Of a stretch of DNA of 64,000 nt, positions 7,520 through 15,158 are shown in pieces. The stretch covers positions 1-64,000 of the forward strand of contig CAJTLU010000013.1 in the NCBI GenBank assembly GCA_910577175.1, in the 5' to 3' direction. Source of the DNA: an uncultured Lachnospiraceae bacterium (GTDB lineage Bacteria > Bacillota > Clostridia > Lachnospirales > Lachnospiraceae). The notes under the pieces are model-generated. The model was not told the DNA's origin. It ran no database searches and worked only from the letters and a program-made list of their open reading frames with translations. Numbering within the stretch: position 1 is the stretch's first letter; each line of letters begins with the position of its first letter. The position numbers were made by a program, and so were the translations under genes.

Positions 7520-8573
7520 ATTAGGAGAACTGTTCTGCGGCCCCGGCGGAATTGCGTGGGGAGCCCTTAATGCCGATATCGGGGATGATAACTATAAAAT
7601 TGTCCACCAATGGGCAAATGACTATGACAAAGACACCTGTGAAACATACCGGTATAACATCTGCAGCGACAATCCAAAGAGCGTTTACCACAAAGACATC
7701 CGTGAATTTAACTTGGAAAATCTGCCAGAAATTGACGCCCTGGCTTTTGGATTCCCGTGCAATGATTACAGCGTAGTCGGAGAGCAGAAAGGCATGGACG
7801 GCGTCTTCGGCCCCCTCTATTCATATGGAGTAAAAGTATTAAATATATACAACCCTATATGGTTCGTTGCAGAAAATGTAGGCGGACTCCGAAATGCCAA
7901 TGACGGAAAAGCCTTTACCAAAATCATTGACGAACTGAAAAAAGCAGGAACCCACGGCGGATATACTGTCGTCCCGCATTTATATAAATTTGAGGAATAC
8001 GGAATCCCCCAGGCCCGCCACCGGATTATCATAGTAGGCATCCGGAAAGATATTGACGTTGCATACCATGTTCCTTCTCCGGAACCATATGCGGACATTG
8101 ACAATACCTGCCGGAAAGCAATAGAAGACCCGCCCATCCCGACAGACGCCTTTAATAACGAACTGACAAAACAGTCTAAAACCGTCATTGAAAGGCTGGA
8201 CCATATCCTTCCCGGACAGAATGCATTTACTGCCGACCTGCCGGACGAACTGAAACTGAATGTCCACGGCGCGAAAATCAGCCAGATATACAAACGGCTG
8301 GACCCTGATAAACCTGCATACACCGTCACCGGAAGCGGCGGCGGCGGAACCCATATTTACCACTGGAAAGAATCCAGGGCCCTGACAAACCGGGAACGCG
8401 CCCGCCTGCAGACCTTCCCCGATACCTATAAATTTATCGGGAGCAAAGAAAGCGTCAGAAAACAGATCGGCATGGCCGTTCCATGCAAAGGGGCGAAAAT
8501 CATATTTGAAGCCATCCTGAAAAGTTTCGCCGGCATCGAATACCCCAGCATTGAACCAAACATCAATGAATGA
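7509..8573 (+). CDS. DNA (cytosine-5) methyltransferase
   Basis: The start at 7509 (after GAGAGGACAGAA) gives 354 residues beginning MIYRLGELFCGPGG. C5-methyltransferase motifs appear in order: motif I FCGPGG (about 9-14), motif IV GFPCNDYS with catalytic Cys84, motif VI ENVGG (about 122), motif VIII QARHR (about 168), motif IX RALTNRERARLQTFP and motif X QIGMAVP. The target-recognition region lies between VIII and IX (about 190-300) and its target cannot be predicted. It would protect host DNA against the nucleases encoded convergently. Motif X has Met where Asn is usual (QxGNAVP), a tolerated change. Ends at a shared bidirectional terminator. Confidence 0.93.
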   Translation: MIYRLGELFCGPGGIAWGALNADIGDDNYKIVHQWANDYDKDTCETYRYNICSDNPKSVYHKDIREFNLENLPEIDALAFGFPCNDYSVVGEQKGMDGVFGPLYSYGVKVLNIYNPIWFVAENVGGLRNANDGKAFTKIIDELKKAGTHGGYTVVPHLYKFEEYGIPQARHRIIIVGIRKDIDVAYHVPSPEPYADIDNTCRKAIEDPPIPTDAFNNELTKQSKTVIERLDHILPGQNAFTADLPDELKLNVHGAKISQIYKRLDPDKPAYTVTGSGGGGTHIYHWKESRALTNRERARLQTFPDTYKFIGSKESVRKQIGMAVPCKGAKIIFEAILKSFAGIEYPSIEPNINE

Positions 8574-8579
8574 CCTTAT

Positions 8580-8611
8580 AGTAAAACCGGAGCTTTAGCC
8601 CCGGTTTTACT
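8580..8611. terminator. Bidirectional terminator between convergent halves of the defence island
   Basis: AGTAAAACCGG (8580-8590) pairs with CCGGTTTTACT (8601-8611), with an inner GC/GC pair. A-rich on one side and T-rich on the other, it can act in both directions. It overlaps the stop codon of the minus-strand nuclease gene. Confidence 0.8.
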
Positions 8612-9566
8612 ACACAGAAAAATCCATATAATACTGCTCATCATCCAGCTTATAAAACGTAACATCTGTACGTCCATATTCCTCCAGATCACTTCTCCAA
8701 ATATAAGCGCCATTTGCCAGCCCCAGCCGGTTCCTGAAATACTCCCCAAGCTGTGCATTACTAAGCGGTGTAGTAATTGCCTTATTCCCCTGCTGTTCCA
8801 CCCTCAATATCAGCTGATGGCCGTCATCCGTAACAACCGTAAAATGCTGTTTATTCAACGGGAAAAAGCCCGTCCGAACCATCGGCGCAGGAAGCGGTAT
8901 GTACGCCTCATTCTTATTCCGCCTGCTTCTCTGCCCCCAGTTCAGCCCCGATTTCGTCCCCACTTCCCCGTTTTCCGAAAGCAGAGAAAGCGTAATTTTT
9001 TCTATATTTTCACCTGACAGACTGCCGACCGGCTTATTTTCCATATCCAAAACACTGTGCGTGGGATACAGCACCACATATTCCTCAACTTCGGCATGAT
9101 TACAGAATATCGTATCATTCTCTACACTGCAGTAATACCGGTACGCTTCCAGGGCATCACACTCCACCATATATTCCCTGCGCTTTTCCCCAAATGCACT
9201 CTGCGTAAAATTTGCCGAACCTGCAAATGCTGCAACCGGCTCATCCCCTTTAAGCCAGACATACACTTTCGCATGTACCGGCGCAGAATCATACACATAA
9301 CTGCACTGATAATGCGCCACCTCCTGGGGCATCTTCTCCTTCTGCAGCTCCTTAAATCCCTCATGGACAGCAATGCTGAGGCCGTCAAAAGGAACCATTC
9401 CCACAATCAAAGATATGTCTATAGGCCCGGATTTAAACTCCTTCAAATTCTTGATCAGCCACGAAGCCATGTTCGGCGTTGCGTACCCTGATAAAATACA
9501 CAGCCTGTCCGCCCCCGTGCGGAGCGGTTCAAACAATACCCTTCTCGCCAGTTCTGAATACTTCAT
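8610..9566 (-). CDS. PLD-family nuclease, NgoFVII-like restriction endonuclease (copy 1)
   Basis: 318 residues; SD GGAAGG before the ATG. The N-terminal half is a phospholipase D-fold nuclease domain with HAKVY (HxK at about 98-100) and GSANFT (about 116-121), one active site per chain as in BfiI and NgoFVII, which work as dimers without metal. The C-terminal part (about 225-318) contains KQHFTVVTDDGHQL and FYKLDDEQYYMDF. It aligns in order with the C-terminal part of the second PLD protein in this operon and is probably a DNA-recognition domain. Last gene of the minus-strand operon. Product assignment rests on these motifs and on the neighbouring methyltransferase. Confidence 0.85.
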   Translation of the reverse strand: MKYSELARRVLFEPLRTGADRLCILSGYATPNMASWLIKNLKEFKSGPIDISLIVGMVPFDGLSIAVHEGFKELQKEKMPQEVAHYQCSYVYDSAPVHAKVYVWLKGDEPVAAFAGSANFTQSAFGEKRREYMVECDALEAYRYYCSVENDTIFCNHAEVEEYVVLYPTHSVLDMENKPVGSLSGENIEKITLSLLSENGEVGTKSGLNWGQRSRRNKNEAYIPLPAPMVRTGFFPLNKQHFTVVTDDGHQLILRVEQQGNKAITTPLSNAQLGEYFRNRLGLANGAYIWRSDLEEYGRTDVTFYKLDDEQYYMDFSV

Positions 9567-9595
9567 GGCACCTTCCTTTCAAACACATAATACCA

Positions 9596-11449
9596 TTATT
9601 CACTGTCATCTGTTATATCATAATACACCATCTTATCCGGCAGTTTGATATTCGGAACCCAGATTTTCTCTCCGCCCCAGCCTTTTTCTCCTGTCATCTG
9701 ATACATCGTAAGAACAATCTTGTCCGTGACAGATGCGCCTAACTGCCAGTCATTAGGAGACAGCAGCGCACCCGTACCCTTCGCCACGTTCCTGTTCCTC
9801 CTGACAATCAGAACCCCCTGGCCTGCCGGTTTTTCAGCAAGCACCATATCAATAATAGAACGGAAAACACTTACCTTAAAATCATCCTCCGACTTGATAT
9901 GGGAAAAAACCTCCTGCATCAGACGAAGGCTCACCTGATAACACGGCTGTGAATCATCAAATGCCTCCAGAAGCCGGTCAATGTCAGCAATCGTATCGTT
10001 CTCCGGCGAATATGGATAATAATTTGTCCCCCCTGAAATCATGGCCAGCTTCTTATTATCCAGAACATTCTTCCTTGTCGGATTCAATCCCTCCGGATAA
10101 TAAATCTTCACATCCGCAGTTCCCCTCTCCACCTGGGAAATAATAGAATTATTCGTTGCATTGATATCCGCAAACAGCTTATACAAATGCTCGTCAATAA
10201 ACACCTTCATAAGCCCGGCATCCCTGTCATAGCCGAACATGCGGCTGTGCTGCCACATCGTATCTGCCTGCGGCTTCTTAGCCGTCCTGGTATAATAAAT
10301 CGTCTGCAGCCCCGCAAAAGTAACACCCCGTCCAAGCGTATTCCCGCCGATAATCACATTAGAGCCCGATGCATAATCATCACTGCCTACATCGGAACTT
10401 CCGTTCATGACCAGAACCTTAATTTCATCATTTTCCAGCAGTTTCTGTATAAAACCCAAAACCTCTCCAAACGGCTTCTTCTCAAATTTAACCGGGTTCA
10501 GCTGCTCATACCACTGCCTGGCCTGCACAGTAAATCCGTCATCCCTGCACCTTTCCTTGAAATCCCCCAAAACCTTAAACACATCCTGCTGGTATTTTCC
10601 ATGCACCGCCTTCCGAACACTGGGATGAATTAAAAAATTTGCCACCCCTTTTCCCGCTGTCAGCATGATACCCGATACCACCAGATGATGCATTAACGCC
10701 TCTTCCAACGGATCTCTTAAAGAATCTATATAAGAAATACACTCCCCGGCTCCTTCCGCCGGAAAGAAAAAGTCTCCCCCAAGATACCCGTTTCCCGGCC
10801 GGAAATAATAAGCAAAATATGGGTGCCACCCTGATGACATTGTCTGCAGCAACAGCGCCTGCGGCGTCCCCGTAACCTGCAGATAAATACTGCACGCCGA
10901 TCTCGCCTTAATATCATCCAGATACCTGTTGATAGAAGACCTGCTGTTTCTGTTGACCATCGTATTCAGAGAAGCCGCATCTGCCTCATCATCAATAATG
11001 AACAGTGGGTTCCCCCTCATAAACCCCGTAGAACCCAGAATATTAGACCACTGCTTCAAAGTCCTTACATTCTTCTTTAACACAATAATGGCCGGCTGCA
11101 TCAGACAGTTCTCTGCAAAAATCTCCGAATCATATTCGTCACATATACAGAATCCTTCCAAGTCCTCCCTCACCCGCTCAATGGTCTGCTGCTGCAGTAT
11201 GACATTATCTGTTGTCAAAATCAAAAATACCGGAAAACCCAAATCCGCCGCCACAGAAATCACGCCGAACATCTGCCCTGTTTTTCCGGACTGCACATTT
11301 CCAAAGAGAAGCCCCACCTCATGCTCACAAAAAGAAAACCCTTCTAAATATTTCGGCGCGATATTATCCACCGTTTCCTGGATAGAATCAGCTAACTGCT
11401 TATTCCCCCGCCCCTCTATCTTCTTCAAGTACGTTTCAAGATATTTCAT
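9596..11449 (-). CDS. Z1-domain P-loop ATPase / helicase-like protein
   Basis: The start at 11449 is preceded by AGGAGG (six bases away); longer in-frame starts lie inside the upstream gene. 617 residues. Motifs of a superfamily 2 helicase-like motor are visible: Walker A NVQSGKTGQ (about 51-59), Walker B IIDDEAD (about 151-157), TGTPQA (about 193-198), GGNTLGRGVTF (about 368-378) and WQHSRMFGYDR (about 399-409). This combination, with the region between motifs III and V, is the Z1 family. Z1 proteins occur in restriction-like operons with C5-methyltransferases, Vsr-type nucleases and often GHKL ATPases. It is probably the DNA-dependent motor of the system. Overlaps the upstream PLD gene by 14 bases. 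Confidence 0.88.
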   Translation of the reverse strand: MKYLETYLKKIEGRGNKQLADSIQETVDNIAPKYLEGFSFCEHEVGLLFGNVQSGKTGQMFGVISVAADLGFPVFLILTTDNVILQQQTIERVREDLEGFCICDEYDSEIFAENCLMQPAIIVLKKNVRTLKQWSNILGSTGFMRGNPLFIIDDEADAASLNTMVNRNSRSSINRYLDDIKARSACSIYLQVTGTPQALLLQTMSSGWHPYFAYYFRPGNGYLGGDFFFPAEGAGECISYIDSLRDPLEEALMHHLVVSGIMLTAGKGVANFLIHPSVRKAVHGKYQQDVFKVLGDFKERCRDDGFTVQARQWYEQLNPVKFEKKPFGEVLGFIQKLLENDEIKVLVMNGSSDVGSDDYASGSNVIIGGNTLGRGVTFAGLQTIYYTRTAKKPQADTMWQHSRMFGYDRDAGLMKVFIDEHLYKLFADINATNNSIISQVERGTADVKIYYPEGLNPTRKNVLDNKKLAMISGGTNYYPYSPENDTIADIDRLLEAFDDSQPCYQVSLRLMQEVFSHIKSEDDFKVSVFRSIIDMVLAEKPAGQGVLIVRRNRNVAKGTGALLSPNDWQLGASVTDKIVLTMYQMTGEKGWGGEKIWVPNIKLPDKMVYYDITDDSE

Positions 11450-12584
11450 CTTCTGCCTCCTGCTGATGCCTGCTCTCCGGAAGGAAAGATAGCATCCATA
11501 CTTCCAGCTCCGTACCATCCTCCGTCTTCGTCACAATATCTGTCTTTGTCAGCGTAATCGTATCCCGCCCGTATTTATTCAGCATCTTATGTGTAATAAC
11601 ACCTTTCCCACCCAGGTCACTTTCCACCCGATTCACCGGCTCCACCAGGCCGGCCGCTACAAGACGCCCCTTGATCCAGCGCCCCATAATCTTCAAATCG
11701 TCTTTTGAATACAAATTTTTGTTATTCTGCCCGCATGTCCAGGCCTGGAACTTCCAGCCGTCATCCGTAACCGCCATAAAGGGTTGCTGATGCAGGGGAT
11801 AGCCCGGCAGGTCCCTGATAGACTTACTAACCACCATTTCAATCTCCCACCAGACACGCTTTCTTCCGCTCGCATAGCAGACATTGATATTGGAACCCCT
11901 CATAGACTGATCATTCTCATCCTCCGGCACTTTCAACGGAAGCTCAAAGGAAACCTCCGTCATCCTCTTCTTATAAGCGTCCACCTCCTCCGGCGTAACC
12001 TTGGAAACAAATTCCTGATCCACCAGCGCCCGGTTGACCTCCCGAATCAATGGCACATCCCGCAGGTCAGCAATATTAGCCGAACACTTCGGAAGCATAA
12101 TATCCCTGACATGGGCAGAAATCTCCTGCAGTTCCCCCGGTTCCTCCGTCACTGCTGACAATTCATACTGGCGCAGATTGGATGCCTCCAGCTTGACTGC
12201 TCCCAGATTATGCGAACCAACCACAGCAGAAAACGGCTTTCCATTCTTATAAAAAGCATACACTTTCCCATGATATTTAAACGCCCTCACCAGACGCACT
12301 TCACCAATCCCGCGCCCGGTCCAGTCCTCATTCAAAGCCGCCGCTACATTATATGTACCCTCCGGCATACCCTCATGATAATACATACCGATTGTCAGAC
12401 AGACCCTCTTTATTCCAGCCTCGTCAACCAGCCCCTGCAGCTCTTTTAATGCCGCCTTCGACACATACCCCACTGCAATATCTATTTCATCCGCCTCACG
12501 CACAGCATCCATAAAATAATCTATAAAAGCTGTCTGCCCGTCTCCCAGCTTTAACGGGAGCATATTAGAATATAATAACCGCAT
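11436..12584 (-). CDS. PLD-family nuclease, NgoFVII-like restriction endonuclease (copy 2)
   Basis: The start at 12584 (MRLLYSNMLP) has the best SD (GGAGAAGGG); GTG 12638 and ATG 12629 are in-frame alternatives. 382 residues. It carries a PLD-type site: HGKVY (about 105-109) and GSHN (about 123-126), where copy 1 has GSANFT. The C-terminal region contains QPFMAVTDDGWKFQ, parallel to HFTVVTDDGHQL in copy 1, and GRDTITL, parallel to GRTDVTFY. So the two share architecture but are strongly diverged. Overlap with the Z1 gene indicates coupled synthesis. Two PLD nucleases flanking one motor suggest a hetero-oligomer or recognition of two half-sites (inference). Confidence 0.82.
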   Translation of the reverse strand: MRLLYSNMLPLKLGDGQTAFIDYFMDAVREADEIDIAVGYVSKAALKELQGLVDEAGIKRVCLTIGMYYHEGMPEGTYNVAAALNEDWTGRGIGEVRLVRAFKYHGKVYAFYKNGKPFSAVVGSHNLGAVKLEASNLRQYELSAVTEEPGELQEISAHVRDIMLPKCSANIADLRDVPLIREVNRALVDQEFVSKVTPEEVDAYKKRMTEVSFELPLKVPEDENDQSMRGSNINVCYASGRKRVWWEIEMVVSKSIRDLPGYPLHQQPFMAVTDDGWKFQAWTCGQNNKNLYSKDDLKIMGRWIKGRLVAAGLVEPVNRVESDLGGKGVITHKMLNKYGRDTITLTKTDIVTKTEDGTELEVWMLSFLPESRHQQEAEDEIS

Positions 12585-12647
12585 TTTCCCTTCTCCATTT
12601 TCATTAGTCACTGCAATTATAGCAGACATACCCGGCACTTTCTACCA

Positions 12648-13109
12648 TCACTCATCATCCACCCCATAAAACGTCCTGTCTCCCTGCACGTTCAACTCAA
12701 AAATGCATTCTTCAATCACCCGGATACACTCCCCGCAGTTCTTTAAAATATCCTTTCCCCAAAACCGGATCACTGTCCAGCCCATGAACATGAGAGCCTT
12801 ATTCACCTCATCATCCCGCTCCATATTCCTCAATATCTTTTTCTTCCAATACTCCGGATTGTTTCCCGCCTCCAGACGCGGCTTCAAAACCTCCCAGTCC
12901 TTCCCATGAAAAAATTCACTATCACAAAAAATCGCTATCTTATACTTTGTCAGCGCAATATCCGGCTTACCCGGCAGGGCGGCATAATTCTTCCTATACC
13001 GAAATCCCCTTGCCCACAGCTCTTTCCGCAGCATCACCTCAATGCTGGTATCACTGGACCTGATATTCCGCATATTCTTATGCCGCTGTTCCTTCGTAAG
13101 ATTGTCCAC
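12648..13109 (-). CDS. vsr: Very short patch repair (Vsr) endonuclease family protein
   Basis: Best start is a GTG at 13109 giving MDNLTKEQRHKNMRNIR, the usual Vsr beginning; a GTG at 13127 would add six residues. 153 residues. Conserved features are the N-terminal RNIRSSDT, LPGKPDI with the catalytic Asp (about 50) and FCDSEFFHG (about 61-69), which holds the family His. Vsr enzymes nick T:G mismatches arising from deamination of 5-methylcytosine. Beside a C5-methyltransferase it may repair such lesions, but in Z1-type operons a Vsr-fold protein may instead be an effector nuclease. It ends 63 bases before the next gene. Confidence 0.9.
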   Translation of the reverse strand: MDNLTKEQRHKNMRNIRSSDTSIEVMLRKELWARGFRYRKNYAALPGKPDIALTKYKIAIFCDSEFFHGKDWEVLKPRLEAGNNPEYWKKKILRNMERDDEVNKALMFMGWTVIRFWGKDILKNCGECIRVIEECIFELNVQGDRTFYGVDDE

Positions 13110-13158
13110 TTCATCAGCCCCAAACACAACATAAACAACTTTTAACTATTTCCATCAC

Positions 13159-13551
13159 CTATCCAAGATACTCGATTTCAAGGCTGTTAGGAGAAGTAAA
13201 AGTCACCCTGACTTCCCCGCCTACTTGTGCGCCAACGCTTCTGTACCAATTACCTATGCCCTTTAGATTTCCTTCCTCCGCAAACTGCTTTGCATAAACA
13301 TCCCCTGCACTGCTGCACCCCTGCGCAAGCAAAATACCAGAATAACGTCCATTTACAGCAACACAGCGGTACCTGGGATTTGTTGTAGGATGATTGTCAT
13401 TAAATATACCAAACCTCTCTGCATACTGCCGCGGTATCTTAATATAACCTTCCCCATAAATTGGATCACGGGTATTAGTATAGCGGTATGTACCCCACCC
13501 TAAATGGGACGGCTTCAAAGTAACTGTAAATGTGTCTCCTGCTCTTGGCAT
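13159..13551 (-). CDS. Conserved small protein of the defence operon, function unknown (130 aa)
   Basis: First gene of the minus-strand operon, with SD AAGGGGGG before the ATG. The sequence is Gly- and Tyr-rich: HLGWGTYRYTNTRDPIYGEG, then GRYSGILLAQGCSSAGDVYA, GNWYRSVGAQVGGEVRVTF and a C-terminal LEIEYLG. The end (WYxxVGAxxGxEVxVxF, then a short beta-like tail) is reminiscent of B3/EcoRII-N-like or AbrB-like DNA-binding barrels. That is weak inference only. No catalytic motif or membrane segment is seen. Being promoter-proximal in the operon, it is probably an integral part of the system, perhaps a DNA-binding or assembly subunit. Confidence 0.75.
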   Translation of the reverse strand: MPRAGDTFTVTLKPSHLGWGTYRYTNTRDPIYGEGYIKIPRQYAERFGIFNDNHPTTNPRYRCVAVNGRYSGILLAQGCSSAGDVYAKQFAEEGNLKGIGNWYRSVGAQVGGEVRVTFTSPNSLEIEYLG

Positions 13552-13689
13552 AAAAATTCCCCCCTTGTACTTTCAAAGTTTAATTTTTTCAACAGACCGT
13601 TTTCTTCTATAAATATTATCGGCTCGAAATCATGTTTTAAAAATCACATAATTATAAAAGTTCATGTCTTTTTACAGTTCTTCCCTTTT

Positions 13690-13695
13690 ATTATA
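13690..13695 (-). promoter_or_regulatory. Extended -10 promoter of the minus-strand defence operon
   Basis: On the minus strand TATAAT preceded by TGG forms an extended -10; no good -35 is seen. The leader to the first ATG is about 130 bases and AT-rich. Confidence 0.55.
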
Positions 13696-13756
13696 CCACA
13701 AAAAGAAAATAATTGCTTCATCTTGCTAAAATTCTAAATGGTCCCTAAGTATTGGT

Positions 13757-13830
13757 CAGACACTAGAACTCCCTAGGGGCCTGACCAGCCTTAGAGGAAG
13801 TCCAGTGAAGCGTTGCGTCTGCAAAATCAG
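13757..13830. repeat. Dispersed intergenic repeat, family 2 (copy A)
   Basis: Shares with 47497-47600 a core starting CTTAGAGGAAGTC and continuing through TTGCGT-S-TGCAAAA, about 40 bases with few mismatches, preceded in both by a diverged GC-rich segment. It lies between the defence island and barstar, marking the right edge of the island. No coding content. Confidence 0.6.
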
Positions 13831-13878
13831 ATAGTGCGCAGTCTCCGGAGTGTAAGGGTGTATATAAAATGTAGAAGT

Positions 13879-14166
13879 TCAAGGCTTCCGGTCCGGAAAG
13901 AGCGTGACGTCAAGCATTTTGTTTTCCTGTGCGGCGTCTTTTAAGACCGTAAGGAAGCGCTCGCCGTAGCTTCCAGTGCAGGAAAGCAGATGCTCTGTGT
14001 AGGTAACGGTCAGGAAAAGCGGATGTGTAATTTCACACAGGCAGTCATGCAGGGCATCCAGGTTTTTCCCATAGTGGGCAGGAAGCTCCAGCTTGTTCGC
14101 AAGATAATCGTGTAAGGCTTCTTTGGAAGTCATTTTGTTTCCGCTGAGTGTGACGCGCTGCTGCAT
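13879..14166 (-). CDS. Barstar-like ribonuclease inhibitor
   Basis: 95 residues; SD AAGGAG before the ATG. It matches barstar: MTSKEALHDYLANKLELP, HYGKNLDALHDCL (the helix-2 region containing the barnase-binding Asp) and a C-terminal beta strand with LTVLKDAAQEN. Barstar is a cytoplasmic protein that plugs the active site of barnase-type ribonucleases. It lies 41 bases downstream of the barnase-like gene, so toxin and antidote are co-transcribed, with the inhibitor second. A short GC hairpin sits in the gap. Confidence 0.9.
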   Translation of the reverse strand: MQQRVTLSGNKMTSKEALHDYLANKLELPAHYGKNLDALHDCLCEITHPLFLTVTYTEHLLSCTGSYGERFLTVLKDAAQENKMLDVTLFPDRKP

Positions 14167-14207
14167 GGGATTCTCCTTCTGGCGTTTGCCCCCTGTTTCG
14201 GGGCTAC

Positions 14208-14900
14208 CTAATATAGTTTCGTAAAGGTCTTATAATGGTCGTCTGTGTAGTAAATCAGGCCGTCGTTGGAGTAGAGAATCCGTTCTGCACCGCGGTAGCC
14301 GCCACTATAGTTTACATCGCATTCATACCAGATGCGGCCCTTAGCCTCTGGCAGAAGTCCTTCGTAGTTGCCGAACCGGTTGCCGCCGATGGACATTTTG
14401 TCCGTAACGTCCCAAAGGTTTCCTTTTTCACTGTCCCAGCCAAGCTGTTCTGCCTCATTTTTGGTAATGTAATTGGAAGGCAGCTTATGGAAGTTATGGA
14501 GATAAGCTGCGACCAGCTCCGGGGAACTGTAAGTGCCGTCTTCCTTTACCAGCTCTTCTGGTGACTTTGAGGGTTCTGGCGTTGGCGTCTCTGTCGGCGC
14601 CGCCGTTACTGTAGAAGCGGGTGTGGTCAGTGCCTCTGTTGGCGCCTTCGTTGCCGTGGGGGCAGGCGGGGTCAGCGTATGTGCCGGGGCTTCTGTCGGT
14701 GCCGGAGTCACGGTATCGGAAGATGGGAGCTCCGGTCCTTTGTTCTCTGGCGCTTCTTCATCCAGCCCGACCGCGAAAAGTCCGGAAAAAACCTGTTTCA
14801 GGTCTTTCCCGTTTGCCAGTGCAAGCACGACTGCAATCAGGAGAACAAGAATAGAAGCGCCAAGTCTTTTCTGCTTCTTTGTAAAAGTTGGTTTATTCAT
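14208..14900 (-). CDS. Membrane-anchored barnase-like ribonuclease
   Basis: 230 residues. An N-terminal segment (about 12-30) is a single membrane anchor or uncleaved signal. Residues about 55-115 form a Thr/Pro/Ala-rich stalk with repeated APTE/TPxP units. The C-terminal 110 residues are a barnase domain: LPSNYITKNEAEQLGW, SIGGNRFGNYEG (the Glu equivalent to barnase E73), GRIWYECD (Arg equivalent to R87) and DHYKTFTKLY (His equivalent to H102). The catalytic set is complete. Barnase is an extracellular guanyl-preferring RNase. The stalk and anchor suggest display on or release from the cell surface, for nutrient or competitive use. The barstar gene follows. Confidence 0.92.
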   Translation of the reverse strand: MNKPTFTKKQKRLGASILVLLIAVVLALANGKDLKQVFSGLFAVGLDEEAPENKGPELPSSDTVTPAPTEAPAHTLTPPAPTATKAPTEALTTPASTVTAAPTETPTPEPSKSPEELVKEDGTYSSPELVAAYLHNFHKLPSNYITKNEAEQLGWDSEKGNLWDVTDKMSIGGNRFGNYEGLLPEAKGRIWYECDVNYSGGYRGAERILYSNDGLIYYTDDHYKTFTKLY

Positions 14901-14945
14901 TAAAATCCCTCCGTAATGTTCCTGAGATAATCATCTGATTGCTAC

Positions 14946-14975
14946 AGTATAGCATGAAGAAGGGGAACTTGTCAA
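14946..14975 (-). promoter_or_regulatory. Barnase-barstar promoter
   Basis: Minus strand: TTGACA (14975-14970), an 18-base spacer and TATACT (14951-14946). Its -35 overlaps the -35 of the divergent ABC transporter promoter. Confidence 0.75.
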
Positions 14976-14997
14976 AAGGAGCGGGACATAGTATAAT
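14969..14997 (+). promoter_or_regulatory. ABC transporter promoter, overlapping the barnase promoter
   Basis: TTGTCA (14969-14974), a 17-base spacer and TATAAT (14992-14997). The two divergent -35 boxes share five bases, so polymerase binding at one should exclude the other. Confidence 0.7.
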
Positions 14998-15001
14998 TGT
15001 C

Positions 15002-15126
15002 TGAGGAAGCGCTGATGAAATCACCGCTTCCTCAGAGCCTCCGGCGGATGCACACGGATTTGCCGCAGAATCTGCTGCTTTGTAGCGCAAATCCGGTGCG
15101 GGAAACGCTTTCATCAACATTTCCCT
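15002..15126 (+). repeat. Dispersed intergenic repeat, family 1 (copy A, about 125 bp)
   Basis: Nearly identical over a 53-base core (one mismatch) to the reverse complement of 59871-59996, with further similarity to both ends. The outer arms carry GGAAGCGCTGATGAAATCA and GGAAACGCTTTCATCA-like sequences. An internal hairpin pairs TGAGGAAGCG with CGCTTCCTCA. It occupies the 5' leader between the ABC promoter and its gene. No open frame. It looks like a small non-autonomous mobile or REP-like element. Confidence 0.8.
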
Positions 15127-15158
15127 AAAGAAAAACAAAGCCCCTGTAAAGGAGGAAT

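Noticed and set aside
7160..13551. Reading the island as DISARM, which also combines a C5-methyltransferase with a PLD protein
   Set aside because: The DISARM helicase DrmA and the DrmB (DUF1998) gene are absent. The motor here is a Z1-type ATPase, and the PLD proteins are NgoFVII-like.
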